Positions 1 to 9,392 of a DNA stretch of 47,296 bases are shown here, piece after piece; the stretch's first letter is position 1, and each line of letters begins with the position of its first letter. A program made the translations under genes and the position numbers. The stretch is from positions 1-47,296 of the forward strand of contig JAAWHU010000018.1 of NCBI GenBank assembly GCA_022796015.1, written 5' to 3'. Below the pieces are notes generated by a model. That model had not been told where the DNA came from. It ran no database searches and was given only the letters and a program-made list of their open reading frames with translations. Source of the DNA: Hungatella sp. (GTDB lineage Bacteria > Bacillota > Clostridia > Lachnospirales > Lachnospiraceae).

Positions 1-192
1 GCTGAATATTCTGACCATATCCTGCAGGAAAAGACATTTGCACCATGGAAATGAGACCATAGAACACAGGAGGGACTAACCCCGACTGGGTTCTGCTTTT
101 CTGGGCTCATTGGAATGCCTGGTGCAACAGGCTTTGAATGAAAGATATGGTCTGAATATTCCCCTGGCTTTGACTTTCGCAATTACCTATAA
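1..192 (-). repeat. Interspersed foldback element, copy 1 (left end cut by window edge)
   Basis: This is a copy of the approximately 214-bp non-coding element also found at 4411-4625, 24435-24648, 27044-27257 and (half) 39917-39997. The core inverted repeats are GAATATTC-TGACCATATC at 4-21 and its complement at 144-161 (one mismatch), so the core is 158 bp, as in copies 3 and 4. The outer right arm ends in CAATTACCTAT near 192, which is 18 bp beyond the stop codon of the histidine kinase gene. There is no ORF shared between copies. Strand is given as the direction of the adjacent transcript. Confidence 0.9.
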
Positions 193-210
193 ACTGGGCT
201 GGCAGCATTC

Positions 211-1800
211 CTAATGCTTCACCGGAAGCTCCAGATAGATCTGAAATCCCTCGCCCTCTGCCGAGAGGAACCGAATCCGCCCGCCTGCATCCTTAACCCG
301 GCTTTCCATGCCGGAAAGCCCGTTGTGTGCCTTTATGGAGCCGCACCCCTGCCCATCATCAAAAATATAGACGTTTACCTCAGCTTGGGCAAACTTGACA
401 ATCACATCCATATGGGAGCCATGGGCATATTTCAGGCAGTTGGTAATAGCCTCCCTGAGACACTGATAGACCACGGCGGACAGATGAGAATATTCCGGCC
501 CATCCTGACCCTGAATCTCCACCTCCACATCAATCTCTTTCACACTGGCTGCCAGCTGGTACACACCCTGGGTAACCAGCTCGCAGGAATCCCCCTGCTT
601 CATATGGTTAATGGACCATCTCAGCTCCCGAATGCCGCCGGATGCCAGCTCCTGGGCCTGGTACAGATACTCCATTAGCTCCGGCTCCATGGTTTTTCCC
701 TTCTTCTCTTCCTCCTCACAGTGTATTCGGATCAGCTTGATCAGAGATTGAATCATGGTCAGGGTGTGTCCTGTGGTGTCATGAACCTCCTGGGCAATCC
801 GGTTTCTCTCCTGCTCGATGGCCAGACGCTGTTCCGAGACAGCCAGCTCCCGGCTCTGTCTCAAAAGCTCATAATATTCTCCCACATCCGTCAGCACCAG
901 CACCCCGCCCATGCTCCGTCCCCTCCGGTCATAGAGAGGATATTCTTTGGCCTGAACCTTTTGATTTTCCTTTTCCTGATTATTATGAAGCTCTTTCCTC
1001 ACCATATCGTAATCGTCTCCGCTTTTCACCTCCAGCCATCTGCCTGCCGCTTCATTGCAGCAGGTAACTCTTCCCCTTCGGTTGTAGATGACGACTCCCT
1101 CTGCAATGGATGCGAAAATATGCTGGGAGGCCACCACATTGATATCCAGGAAATCATAGCGGAAGACGGCAAGGACCATCAAGAAGCTGGACAGTGCAAA
1201 TACGGGAGGCGTCAAGTCAAATCCGGCTCGGATTGCTCCTGACAGATAAAGCATGTTAAAGACCAGAGGAAGAGCTGCGGCCAGAATCAGCACTGCCCCA
1301 TGGATTCCCATGGAATCACGCTGCTTTAAGGAGCTGATCACTGCCGCCATCCCCAGTATGACACAGCCATAGGCATAGGTCATGTGAACATAAAACACAG
1401 GGCCGTACACCACCTGGTCAAAACCGAAAGATCTATAAAAGAAATGATGCAGCCCATTGGTCCAAAACATGATATAGTCAAACACAGCGATGGCAGGCAA
1501 TACCCATTTGGCCCACAAGGGAATTTTCTTTCCGCAGTAGCAGCAGGAAAACTCAAGCCAGCAGGGCCCTATGAAGCTGATTCCCATATAAGAAATACCG
1601 TAGAGCACATATTTCATCTCCAGGGTCACGGCAAAGGCAAGGAACAGCTGGGGCAGGCACCAAATCATAATCAAGATCTGGCAGACAATAAATGCTCTTG
1701 TGGTCCGGTTCCGGTCCGCCTTAAGCATCAGCCAGACACAGGTGCAGAAGCTGAACCCGATGGCCCCTAAATACGCAGACTGCAGTAAGATTCCGGCCAT
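211..1800 (-). CDS. Sensor histidine kinase, NarL/LytS-like with 7-TM N-terminus
   Basis: Membrane sensor kinase of a two-component system, 529 aa. Residues 1-220 form about seven hydrophobic segments resembling the His_kinase_N 7TM sensor module. A PAS-like segment follows (about 225-305), then a HisKA_3 dimerisation helix with phospho-acceptor His340 in the ERNRIAQEVHD motif. The C-terminal HATPase domain has the N box REAITNCLKYA (about 449-459), DDGQG (481-485) and GLSGMESR (494-501). The ATG at 1800 has a strong GGGGAGGAGG site and its own consensus promoter at 1837-1865. The partner response regulator would be expected downstream on this strand, beyond the left edge. The signal sensed cannot be read from the sequence. 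Confidence 0.9.
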   Translation of the reverse strand: MAGILLQSAYLGAIGFSFCTCVWLMLKADRNRTTRAFIVCQILIMIWCLPQLFLAFAVTLEMKYVLYGISYMGISFIGPCWLEFSCCYCGKKIPLWAKWVLPAIAVFDYIMFWTNGLHHFFYRSFGFDQVVYGPVFYVHMTYAYGCVILGMAAVISSLKQRDSMGIHGAVLILAAALPLVFNMLYLSGAIRAGFDLTPPVFALSSFLMVLAVFRYDFLDINVVASQHIFASIAEGVVIYNRRGRVTCCNEAAGRWLEVKSGDDYDMVRKELHNNQEKENQKVQAKEYPLYDRRGRSMGGVLVLTDVGEYYELLRQSRELAVSEQRLAIEQERNRIAQEVHDTTGHTLTMIQSLIKLIRIHCEEEEKKGKTMEPELMEYLYQAQELASGGIRELRWSINHMKQGDSCELVTQGVYQLAASVKEIDVEVEIQGQDGPEYSHLSAVVYQCLREAITNCLKYAHGSHMDVIVKFAQAEVNVYIFDDGQGCGSIKAHNGLSGMESRVKDAGGRIRFLSAEGEGFQIYLELPVKH

Positions 1801-1836
1801 ATTTCCTCCTCCCCTTAAGGGTCATTCTCTTGTTCG

Positions 1837-1865
1837 ATTATATCCCTTTTACGGAATTCTGTCAA
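1837..1865 (-). promoter_or_regulatory. Consensus sigma-A promoter of the histidine kinase gene
   Basis: Reading the minus strand: TTGACA (1860-1865), 17-bp spacer, TATAAT (1837-1842), both exact consensus hexamers. It sits just downstream of the stop codon of the upstream membrane-protein gene, so the kinase has an independent strong promoter. A perfect 10-bp palindrome CCCTTAAGGG lies between it and the ribosome site. Confidence 0.85.
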
Positions 1866-1868
1866 AAA

Positions 1869-4190
1869 CTACCGTTTCTTCTCTATGATGCCGGCCACAA
1901 TCATCAGGCTGATTCCGGCTGCCAGAAGATAAACCCACCAGGAGACGCTCAGCCAGAAGCTTCTGGTCATAAACAGCGCTACTCCCAGGATGATGGCTGC
2001 CCCAAAGCGCCCCCACCACACGCGGGCCTTTGCCTGAGCCCACAGGAATATGGCCAGGCAGATTCCCTCCAGGATAATGGCATCCCACACAAGGCCTGAC
2101 AAAAGGGCGTCGGCGCACAGCACCAGAAGAAAGGTTATATAGCTTACATGCTGCACCCATGAAATCCACGGCAGGTGATCCCAGACAGCTCCCAGAACCC
2201 AGAGCAGCAGCACGGCAGGCACAAGAGCCATCTCCAGCCTAAGAACCTCAGGCCACACGAGAAACGGCTGCTGCCAACAGGCCAGTGCCAGAAAGCAGGC
2301 GGAGGCAAAAAGAGCCGGTTTTTTAAGAGACGTAATTGCGGTATACTGCAGGAAATACACGGCTGCCAGGAGAATATATGCAAAACACCATCTCTCGTCT
2401 CCCATTGCCGCCATAAACAGTATGGTCCAAATCGAGAAAATCTGGAACCAATCCACACGCCACCGGCCTTCCACACGGTCGTCTTCTTTTACAATGGGAT
2501 AGTAATACCGGGCCAAGGCGCCGGATGCCAGCAACACGCCTCCCACCCCGAATCCCAACTGATTCATGGTCAGCTCCATGGCGGACCTGGCTATATAGGG
2601 AAGCGGCAGAATCCCGATGGCTGCCACAAGATGAGGCCACTGGCGGCTGCCCTTATAAAACCACACGTAGTAGCCTGCAAAAGCCGCAAGGCAGAGCACA
2701 AGGGCCTCTGTTCTTCCGTCTGCATCCATGTAGAAGCCTGCAAGGGTGAGAAGCAATGCTCCGCATCCGCAGATATCGAGAAACAGGCTGTGCTTTTCCG
2801 GGGAAATCTCTTTTCTGAAACATCTTACTCCCTGTATTGCCAAAAATGCCAGATTCACTGCTGCCATTTGGAAGACAGCATCATCTGTCACCCAGCCGGC
2901 GGCATAGAGAATGGTTTGTGCGGATGCTAAGGCCTTCATCCAGGAATAGGATTCCTTCTCCTTCCCTCGTTCCAGAATACAGATTCCGGCTGTCATGGCC
3001 CCCATAGCCCCCACGCCCAGGACTGTAAAGCCCTCCGGCCAGACCCTGCACACCGCCAGAAGGCTGTGCCACATGGAAAAGATGCCGAAGACCAGAAAAT
3101 GGATTGGGGCAAACAGGTGAAAGCCTTCCAGTAAAAGCTCTCCAAAGCCCTGTTTCTCCTGATTCTTTACGATGCGGCTTTCCAGGTATTCCTTCAGAAG
3201 AATAAGAACAGAGGAATAGATCATCATAATCCATATAAATCCGCTCCATCCAATGAGGAATGTTTTTACCAGGAAAAACATGCTGATGCTCATTCCCCAT
3301 AGGCTGGCCTGAGTATAAATTCTGTCATGAAACCGCTTCAGGCCTGCCAAAAACGCTGTGACTGTCACAATACTTCCCACCCACAGAACCTTCCATCGGT
3401 TGCTGCCGGCAAGGATAAAATCAGATCCTAACAGTTCAAAATACGCTGCCGCCAGCACGGACAGAAACAAAAAGATGCTGCCCAGGATATAGAAGGCGTT
3501 GCTGGTTCTGCGGATCTGAAGGCGGTTCTGCGCCAAAAAGCTGGCTCCAAAGAACAGGCACCCCCCTGCCAGGACAAAAAACACCTTGTAGATATCGGGG
3601 AGAATATGCCAGGTTGTGGTGGCAAAGATCAGGCCTGCCAGAACAATAAGCACTACTCCCAAGATCAGAGACAGCATTCCAAGATGACGGTAGCCGTAAT
3701 CCAGAATCTTTTTCTGGATGTTCTTCTCACACTGCCAGTCTTCTTTCTTCTCCGTCCGGGTCTCCTTCTGCCAATCGTTTTCTCTCTCTGTCTGCTTTTC
3801 TCTCTGCCAATCCGAATTCTGCCCGATGTGGGCCTCCCTCCTTTGGTCTTCCTCCGGCGCCGGCATCTGGCTCGTCCAGCCTGCTTCCTGCTCCCCCGGC
3901 ATCTTCTGCTGCCGGCCCGGCTCTTGGGCCTCTTCCTCCTGTCTCAGGAACGGGATCTCCTCTCCCTGGTTCCGAGCTGTCTCCAGCCCGGCCGGTTCTG
4001 TCCTTTCGCCTTCCTGGCTCCGGACTCCATGGATTCTGCCTGTCATGGAGGAACCATACCTCATTCCGGCTCTTTCCAGATCCTGAATCTGCCCTTTATA
4101 TCTGTCATTTACTATCAAAAGCCAAATAATAATTCCAAGCTCTGCAAAAGGAGCCACCAGCCATATAAAAAGTATCATAATCCAGCTCAT
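1869..4190 (-). CDS. Large polytopic membrane protein with charged cytoplasmic-type linker
   Basis: Uncharacterised 773-aa protein, loosely reminiscent of DUF2157/DUF2339-type multi-pass proteins; I do not recognise a specific family. Residues 2-27 form a first membrane segment. Residues about 30-160 are a very charged Glu/Gln/Arg-rich stretch containing three DWQ motifs exactly 12 residues apart (127, 139, 151). From about 168 to the C-terminus there are some 18-20 hydrophobic helices. I chose the ATG at 4190 (MSWIM...) because AAAGGGG is 7 nt upstream; the upstream ATGs at 4214 and 4196 are worse placed. A TATAAT-like -10 lies at 4255-4260. No catalytic motif is visible. Confidence 0.75.
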   Translation of the reverse strand: MSWIMILFIWLVAPFAELGIIIWLLIVNDRYKGQIQDLERAGMRYGSSMTGRIHGVRSQEGERTEPAGLETARNQGEEIPFLRQEEEAQEPGRQQKMPGEQEAGWTSQMPAPEEDQRREAHIGQNSDWQREKQTERENDWQKETRTEKKEDWQCEKNIQKKILDYGYRHLGMLSLILGVVLIVLAGLIFATTTWHILPDIYKVFFVLAGGCLFFGASFLAQNRLQIRRTSNAFYILGSIFLFLSVLAAAYFELLGSDFILAGSNRWKVLWVGSIVTVTAFLAGLKRFHDRIYTQASLWGMSISMFFLVKTFLIGWSGFIWIMMIYSSVLILLKEYLESRIVKNQEKQGFGELLLEGFHLFAPIHFLVFGIFSMWHSLLAVCRVWPEGFTVLGVGAMGAMTAGICILERGKEKESYSWMKALASAQTILYAAGWVTDDAVFQMAAVNLAFLAIQGVRCFRKEISPEKHSLFLDICGCGALLLTLAGFYMDADGRTEALVLCLAAFAGYYVWFYKGSRQWPHLVAAIGILPLPYIARSAMELTMNQLGFGVGGVLLASGALARYYYPIVKEDDRVEGRWRVDWFQIFSIWTILFMAAMGDERWCFAYILLAAVYFLQYTAITSLKKPALFASACFLALACWQQPFLVWPEVLRLEMALVPAVLLLWVLGAVWDHLPWISWVQHVSYITFLLVLCADALLSGLVWDAIILEGICLAIFLWAQAKARVWWGRFGAAIILGVALFMTRSFWLSVSWWVYLLAAGISLMIVAGIIEKKR

Positions 4191-4306
4191 ATTCATTCCC
4201 CTTTCTTCTTGCATTCTTTTTTGTGTTCACAATTTCCCTTTCCCTGATACACACATTATAGACTAAATATTGCCATTATGGTAGATATCATCCGTCATTT
4301 CAGGCA

Positions 4307-4364
4307 GTGACATTTGTCACGTTACTGTTCACACCCAGTACCCTGTGAACAGTAACTTTGTCAC
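4307..4364. promoter_or_regulatory. Long palindrome in the divergent intergenic region
   Basis: A perfect 12-bp inverted repeat, GTTACTGTTCAC (4321-4332) and GTGAACAGTAAC (4345-4356), separated by 12 bp. It is preceded by a small inverted repeat GTGACatttGTCAC (4307-4320), and TTTGTCAC recurs at 4357-4364. It lies between the -10 of the membrane-protein gene and the -35 of the amidohydrolase, with no T-run for a terminator. It may be an operator for a dimeric regulator or a palindromic repeat unit. Confidence 0.55.
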
Positions 4365-4377
4365 TGGTTGATGCAGC

Positions 4378-4406
4378 TTTACCTGTAAACCAATCTGTGC
4401 TATGAT
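4378..4406 (+). promoter_or_regulatory. Extended -10 promoter for the amidohydrolase gene
   Basis: TTTACC (4378-4383), 17-bp spacer, TATGAT (4401-4406), preceded by TGC to give an extended -10 (TGnTATGAT). The predicted start site falls at about 4413, at the border of the repeat element that begins near 4411. The element would therefore form most of the 5' leader of the mRNA. Confidence 0.6.
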
Positions 4407-4410
4407 AGAA

Positions 4411-4625
4411 ACCAGGTAATTACAAAACTCAAAGTTGAGGGAATATTCTGACTGTATCTTTCATCCAAAGCCTGCTGCACCAAGCATTTCAATGAGCTCA
4501 GGAAAGCAGAACCCAGTCGGGTTCATCCCTCCTGTGTTCTATGATCTCATTTTCATGGCGCAAATGTCTTTTCCTGTAAGATACGGTCAGAATATTCAGC
4601 CAAGTTTTGAGTTTCACAATCGCCT
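4411..4625 (+). repeat. Interspersed foldback element, copy 2
   Basis: Full-length copy, inverted relative to copies 1, 3 and 4, as is the adjacent gene. Core inverted repeats are at 4441-4458 and 4580-4597, and the outer arms (AGGTAATTA... and ...CAATCGCCT) reach 4414 and 4625. Compared with the other copies, one A-T pair in the arm is replaced by G-C on both sides (GTATC/GATAC), preserving pairing. No clear target duplication is visible. It occupies the leader between the promoter (4378-4406) and the start codon at 4658. The 443-bp gap 4215-4657 holds only this element, the palindrome and the promoters. Confidence 0.9.
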
Positions 4626-4657
4626 GTACAATAAAAAAGAAAAGGAGTGCCAAAAGT

Positions 4658-5827
4658 ATGATAACTGCATTGATCCATGCCAATATTGTAGATGTAATCA
4701 ACGAGACCCTGATCCCGGATGGCTCTGTTCTGGTGGAGGATGGCCTGATTAAGGAGGTGGGGACAGGCCTCTCTCTTCCGGAAGGCGCAGACATCGTGGA
4801 CTTAGAGGGCAAAACATTGCTCCCCGGACTTTTTAACTGCCATGTACATGTGTGTTCCGATGCAGGCACCGGCGTGCGCCAGCCCATAAGCCAGGCGGCT
4901 CAGGCCATACGGGCCATAGGCAATCTCAAAACACTGCTTGCCTCCGGCGTCACCTACATCCGGGAGGCAGGCGCACCTGCTTATATTGATGTGGATCTTC
5001 ACAATGCCCAGGAGGCAGGGACGATTGCTGCACCTCAGATGCAGACCTCCTGCCGGTGTATCTGCATGACAGGCGGCCACGGCCACTCGGAAGGCCGGGA
5101 AGCGGATGGGCCGGACGACTGCCGGAAAGCGGCAAGAGAACAGCTGAAGGCCGGGGCGAACTGGATCAAGGTTATGGCCACAGGCGGAGTCATGACAAAG
5201 GGTGTGGAGCCAGGTTCTCCCCAGCTCACGGAGGAAGAGCTTCGGGCTGCCATTGAAGAAGCCCACAAAGCCGGGGCAAAGACATTTACCCACGCCCAGG
5301 GAATGGAAGGCATTAAAAATGCCTTGAGAGCCGGGGTGGATTCCATTGAGCATGGGTTCTTCATGGACGACTGGTGCTTTGACTGGATGAAGGAACACAA
5401 TGTATTTTTTGTTCCCACCTTAGCCGCCCCTCACTGGATTAAAGTCTACGGGACCGGCGCCGGAATCCCCGATTATATGGTGCGCAAGGTGGAGAATACC
5501 ATAGAAGCCCACAAAGACACTTTCCGCCGGGCTCACAAGGCCGGTGTGAAGATCGCCCTGGGAACCGATGCCGGCACCCCCTTTAATCATTTTGACAAAA
5601 CGGCATTTGAGGCTGTCTTAATGGTTGAAAACGGTATGACGCCTATGGAGGCCATCCGGTGCGGCACCATTCATGCCGCCGAACTCTTGGGAGTAAAAGA
5701 CACCCACGGCTCTGTCACCCCTGGGAAGAAGGCCGATTTCGCCGTGTTTGCGAAGAATCCCTTGGAAGATGTGAATGCACTTTTGGACTGTGCTATGACG
5801 GTTCTTGGGGGAAAGGTTGTTATTTAG
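4658..5827 (+). CDS. Metal-dependent amidohydrolase (imidazolonepropionase/prolidase-like)
   Basis: Cytoplasmic 389-aa hydrolase of the amidohydrolase superfamily. All expected metal and catalytic residues are visible: HVH at 62-64, Lys171 in WIKVMATGG (probable carboxylated metal bridge), His212 (THAQG), His232 (IEHGF) and Asp304 (LGTDAGTP). The fold boundaries (N-terminal beta-sandwich, TTLLPG-like strand, C-terminal GKKADF) are typical of the imidazolonepropionase-like/Xaa-Pro dipeptidase group; the substrate is not determinable. The start at 4658 is chosen because AAGGAG lies 10 nt upstream. An in-frame ATG at 4607 lies inside the repeat element and has no ribosome site. Single-gene unit, ending before a bidirectional terminator at 5924. 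Confidence 0.88.
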   Translation: MITALIHANIVDVINETLIPDGSVLVEDGLIKEVGTGLSLPEGADIVDLEGKTLLPGLFNCHVHVCSDAGTGVRQPISQAAQAIRAIGNLKTLLASGVTYIREAGAPAYIDVDLHNAQEAGTIAAPQMQTSCRCICMTGGHGHSEGREADGPDDCRKAAREQLKAGANWIKVMATGGVMTKGVEPGSPQLTEEELRAAIEEAHKAGAKTFTHAQGMEGIKNALRAGVDSIEHGFFMDDWCFDWMKEHNVFFVPTLAAPHWIKVYGTGAGIPDYMVRKVENTIEAHKDTFRRAHKAGVKIALGTDAGTPFNHFDKTAFEAVLMVENGMTPMEAIRCGTIHAAELLGVKDTHGSVTPGKKADFAVFAKNPLEDVNALLDCAMTVLGGKVVI

Positions 5828-5923
5828 TAGATCGACCAATCAGAAGCTGGAGAGATGCCAATGAATAGCCTCTCGTTTCCTGTGTAAACCTCACTTCAAT
5901 CATTTCCATAAGCCTCCTAAGCA

Positions 5924-5958
5924 AAAACGCCATGGACAACCATAGTCCGTGGCGTTTT
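5924..5958. terminator. Bidirectional terminator between amidohydrolase and pepT
   Basis: AAAACGCCATGGAC (5924-5937) and GTCCGTGGCGTTTT (5945-5958) form a 14-bp stem with one G-T wobble and a 7-nt loop, with A/T runs built into both sides. It separates two convergent genes. Confidence 0.85.
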
Positions 5959-5991
5959 CATGACTGCCGTTTTGACAAATCTCAACCGTCC

Positions 5992-7230
5992 CTATTGGGG
6001 GGACCGCTCCTCAAACTTTTTCACAATGGTGAACAAGAGCTCTGTAGTCTTCTCAAGAGACTGAATGGTAATATACTCAAATTTTCCATGGGCATTGTGG
6101 CCTCCTGTGCACAGGTTTGGACAGGGCAGGCCCATGTAGGAAAGGCTCGCCCCGTCTGTGCCGCCGCGGATGGGTACGATAATCGGCTGGATATCCAGGT
6201 CTGCCATGGCATCTTTTGCAATGTCAATGAGATACATATGATCTTTAAGCTTTTCCTTCATGTTGTAGTAAGTATCTTTTACAATGAGTTCTATGGTTCC
6301 TTCTCCGTATTTCTGATTCATGTAATCGGCCACACGCTGAATGTAAGCCTTCTTCTCCTGGAATTTATCCATATCATGATCCCGGATAATATAATTCATA
6401 ACCACCGTCTCCACGCTTCCGGAAATCGTATCCAGATGGAAAAATCCCTCATACTCCTCCGTATACATGGGATTCTCAAAGACAGGAAGCATGTTCTGGA
6501 GCTCCATGGCCATGAGAATGGCATTTTTCATCTTTCCCTTGGAGGAACCGGGATGAATGCTGAGACCGTGAACGATCACCTTGCAGGAGGCGGCATTGAA
6601 ATTCTCATACTCCAGCTCTCCCACGGCCCCGCCGTCAACTGTATATGCCACATCGGCCCCAAAGCCCTTTACGTCAAACATATCCGGCCCGGCTCCCACC
6701 TCCTCATCCGGGGTAAATGCCACCTTGATGGTTCCATGGGGAATCTGGGGATGCTTCAAAAGATACTCTGCAAGAGCCATAATCTCTGCGATGCCTGCCT
6801 TATCGTCAGCCCCCAGAAGCGTACTTCCGTCTGTGGTGATCACATCCTGCCCCACATAGTTTAACAGGTCGGGATACTCCTTGGGCCCCATGGAAAGGCC
6901 TGTCTCCTGATTCATGACAATCCTGCCTCCATCATAATTTTTCACAATCTGAGGCTTCACATTCTCCCCTGAATAGGCAGGAGATGTATCCAAATGGGCG
7001 ATAAGGCCCAGAACCGGAACCTTTTTGTCTGTAGTCGCCGGAACTGTCCCGTAGACATAGCCATGGCTGTCCATAGACACATCCGACGCTCCCATGTCCT
7101 TTAACTCCTGCTCCAGGATTCTGGCCAGGTCCTTCTGTTTCTCTGTACTTGGAACCGTATCCTTTTCCGGCTGTGACATGGTATCCACAGCAATGTACTT
7201 GAGAAAACGTGTTAATACAGTTGTCTCCAT
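5992..7230 (-). CDS. pepT: Peptidase T (tripeptide aminopeptidase)
   Basis: Zinc-dependent M20-family aminopeptidase that releases the N-terminal residue of tripeptides in the cytoplasm. It is 412 aa, close to the roughly 408 aa usual for PepT. Visible landmarks: AHLDTSP (zinc His79, catalytic Asp81), GADDKAG (second metal Asp), TPDEEVGAG (catalytic Glu pair), and [22 protein letters not shown] near the C-terminus. I start at 7230 (METTVLTRF) because AAGGAGG precedes it by 8 nt; a longer in-frame extension to 7368 lacks family similarity. It is the last gene of the ybaK-dus-hisA-hisIE-pepT run, 101 bp after hisIE. Confidence 0.95.
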   Translation of the reverse strand: METTVLTRFLKYIAVDTMSQPEKDTVPSTEKQKDLARILEQELKDMGASDVSMDSHGYVYGTVPATTDKKVPVLGLIAHLDTSPAYSGENVKPQIVKNYDGGRIVMNQETGLSMGPKEYPDLLNYVGQDVITTDGSTLLGADDKAGIAEIMALAEYLLKHPQIPHGTIKVAFTPDEEVGAGPDMFDVKGFGADVAYTVDGGAVGELEYENFNAASCKVIVHGLSIHPGSSKGKMKNAILMAMELQNMLPVFENPMYTEEYEGFFHLDTISGSVETVVMNYIIRDHDMDKFQEKKAYIQRVADYMNQKYGEGTIELIVKDTYYNMKEKLKDHMYLIDIAKDAMADLDIQPIIVPIRGGTDGASLSYMGLPCPNLCTGGHNAHGKFEYITIQSLEKTTELLFTIVKKFEERSPQ

Positions 7231-7331
7231 TTCTTTTTCCTCCTTAAAAATATTCTTTTCTCTCCCATACCGGCGAGAGAACCGTCTGGTCAGAACAGGG
7301 ATCCCCCTGCAGGCCTTTGAGTACAACTTTC

Positions 7332-8627
7332 TTACCGGCTCGCCAGCTCCTCCATAATCTCCTCCCACGTAATCCCTCTGTCAGCCATAAGGACCATCAT
7401 GTGGTAAAGAAAATCGGAAATCTCATACTTAATCTCCTCGGGATTGGGATTCTTGGCGGCAATAATAATCTCTGTGGCTTCTTCCCCAAGCTTTTTTAAG
7501 ATCTTATCCAGGCCCTTATCGAAAAGATAATTGGTATAGGACCCTTCCTTGGGGTGCTCCTTCCGGTCCAGGATTACCTTGAACACATCCTCGAACACCT
7601 TTAAGGGATTGGTGTTCCGATATTCCCGCTCGGCCAGGGTCTGGAAGAAGCAGGATCTGGCCCCTGTGTGGCAGGCTGCTCCTACCTGCTTCACCTTTGC
7701 CAGAATGGTGTCATTGTCACAGTCCAGATGAAGAGATTTGACGTACTGGAAATGGCCCGATGTTTCTCCCTTAAGCCAGAGGGTTTTACGGCTGCGGCTG
7801 AAATAAGTCATTTTCCCGGTCTCAAGGGTCTTCTCAAATGCCTCCCTGTTCATGTAAGCCAGCATCAGAACCTGGGAGGTACGGTAATCCTGGGTGATCA
7901 CAGGAATCATGCCGTTGGAATCCAGCTTAAAAGCATCCCAGCTCACAGAGCTTTCAAAGGTATCTACGGGGATGTTCTTCTTTTTCAGCTCCTGCTTTAG
8001 CCTCATGAAGCCTCCCTCATCCTCCCGTGACGAGGTGAGAACCGCCGCCTCCACACAGGGAATCTGCAGAAGAGAGGAGGTTTCCCCCAAGGGATCCTCA
8101 CGGCAGAACACAAAGACCGGCATGGGACAGCCTGCAAGAAGATCCCCCAGTTCTTTTTCTGTCTCCTCTCCCTCCCTGCCAATCAACAGGGCAGAAGCAC
8201 CCAGCTGTTCAAACTCCTCCGCCCTGTTCAGAAAGGAAGGCTCTGGCAGGTACCCGTAGATCTTCTCACCTCCGAACCGGTGAGACCCCTCCTTCATAAG
8301 ATCCACATTCGCATCGTCAGCCACATCCAAAAACACTGCCTTTGCCCCGGCATAGAGATATTTTTTAATGTCCTCCAGCCGTCTCACCCTGCCTCCTGCA
8401 AGAATGGGAATGTCAATTTCCCGGGCTATGTCCTTTATAAGAAGGATGGTGCGCTCATGATCCTCCTCGGTCTGCGACAGATCATAGATCAGCAGTTCAT
8501 CTGCTCCATTGTCACTGTAACGGCGGCACAAGGTCAGAATATCCTCTTCACATACCATCTTATTATCAAGGACAATCGCCTGGCCTTCCCGGCATCCAAA
8601 GCCGGAAATCAGTTTTTTATAGGTCAT
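7332..8627 (-). CDS. hisIE: HisIE with an extra degenerate HisF-like N-terminal domain
   Basis: Bifunctional phosphoribosyl-AMP cyclohydrolase / phosphoribosyl-ATP pyrophosphatase (histidine steps 2 and 3), 431 aa instead of the usual 200-250. Residues about 225-335 are HisI ([24 protein letters not shown] zinc/catalytic motifs). Residues about 343-431 are HisE ([19 protein letters not shown]). Residues 1-218 resemble a HisF (beta/alpha)8 barrel: [19 protein letters not shown] in place of GGGIR, and YAGAKAVFL. The CLDV catalytic Asp is replaced (GFGC) and no second catalytic Asp is evident, so this part is probably non-catalytic. The ATG at 8627 lies just past the hisA stop, with GGGAGGA 9 nt upstream; an ATG at 8636 is too close to that site. 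Confidence 0.92.
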   Translation of the reverse strand: MTYKKLISGFGCREGQAIVLDNKMVCEEDILTLCRRYSDNGADELLIYDLSQTEEDHERTILLIKDIAREIDIPILAGGRVRRLEDIKKYLYAGAKAVFLDVADDANVDLMKEGSHRFGGEKIYGYLPEPSFLNRAEEFEQLGASALLIGREGEETEKELGDLLAGCPMPVFVFCREDPLGETSSLLQIPCVEAAVLTSSREDEGGFMRLKQELKKKNIPVDTFESSVSWDAFKLDSNGMIPVITQDYRTSQVLMLAYMNREAFEKTLETGKMTYFSRSRKTLWLKGETSGHFQYVKSLHLDCDNDTILAKVKQVGAACHTGARSCFFQTLAEREYRNTNPLKVFEDVFKVILDRKEHPKEGSYTNYLFDKGLDKILKKLGEEATEIIIAAKNPNPEEIKYEISDFLYHMMVLMADRGITWEEIMEELASR

Positions 8628-8628
8628 C

Positions 8629-9357
8629 TTATGCATTCCTCCCTTCAAACTGCCTGACTGCCTCACCCAGGTCAATCCGGTTCTCATAAAGAGCCTTGCC
8701 GATAATAGCGCCCTGGATTCCCTGGCTGTGGAGAGTTTTCAAATCCTCCATGGAAGATACGCCCCCTGAGGCAATAATGTTCATTCCCGTCTCATCCGTC
8801 AGTCTTTTTGTAGCTTCCACATTGGGGCCTGTCAGAGTTCCGTCTCTGGAAATATCCGTGTAGACCACGTGGCGAACACCGTATTCCTTCATCTTTTTGC
8901 AAAGCATAGAAGCATTCAGGGTACTGATCTTCTCCCAGCCCTCCATCGCCACCATGCCGTCCCTGGCATCGATTCCCGCTACGATCTGATCCGCTCCCAG
9001 CTCCTCCACAAGCTCCCCAATAAATTCCGGTTCCTTTGCCGCCCTGGTGCCGATAATTACCCGCGACACTCCCAGACTCAGCATGTTGGCAGCCGCCTCC
9101 CTGGTTCTGATGCCTCCTCCCAGCTGTACGGGAACCGTTACCGAGGCTACAATACGCTGAATGACTGATTCATTTACAGATCGTCCTGCCAATGCGCCAT
9201 CCAGATCCACCACATGAAGAAAAGAAGCCCCCTTTGACACCCACAGCTTAGCCATCTCGCAGGGATCCTCTCCGTACACCTTCACCTGGTCAAAGAGCCC
9301 CTGGGTCAGGCGGACACATTTTCCATCCTTCATATCAATCGCCGGATATAACTGCAT
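8629..9357 (-). CDS. hisA: Phosphoribosylformimino-5-aminoimidazole carboxamide ribotide isomerase
   Basis: Amadori isomerase of histidine synthesis (ProFAR to PRFAR), a cytoplasmic TIM barrel of 242 aa, normal for HisA. Visible: catalytic base region [13 protein letters not shown] (Asp8), half-barrel phosphate site [15 protein letters not shown] with the second catalytic Asp (about 130), [14 protein letters not shown] and IIASGGVSS. The ribosome site AAGGAGG is 7 nt from ATG 9357. It directly precedes hisIE; the usual partners hisF and hisH are not adjacent. Confidence 0.96.
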   Translation of the reverse strand: MQLYPAIDMKDGKCVRLTQGLFDQVKVYGEDPCEMAKLWVSKGASFLHVVDLDGALAGRSVNESVIQRIVASVTVPVQLGGGIRTREAAANMLSLGVSRVIIGTRAAKEPEFIGELVEELGADQIVAGIDARDGMVAMEGWEKISTLNASMLCKKMKEYGVRHVVYTDISRDGTLTGPNVEATKRLTDETGMNIIASGGVSSMEDLKTLHSQGIQGAIIGKALYENRIDLGEAVRQFEGRNA

Positions 9358-9392
9358 TCTATTCCTCCTTCTCTACCATACCGTGAACCTAG

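Noticed and set aside
4396-4640. Target-site duplication around copy 2
   Set aside because: Flanks share only a loose A-rich resemblance (about 7 of 10), not a clear direct repeat.
4607-4657. Longer N-terminus for the amidohydrolase (start at 4607)
   Set aside because: It lies in the repeat element, has no ribosome site, and adds residues not typical of the family; ATG 4658 has AAGGAG.
4435-4752. ORF across repeat copy 2
   Set aside because: The reading frame is not conserved between element copies and has no family resemblance; the element is non-coding.
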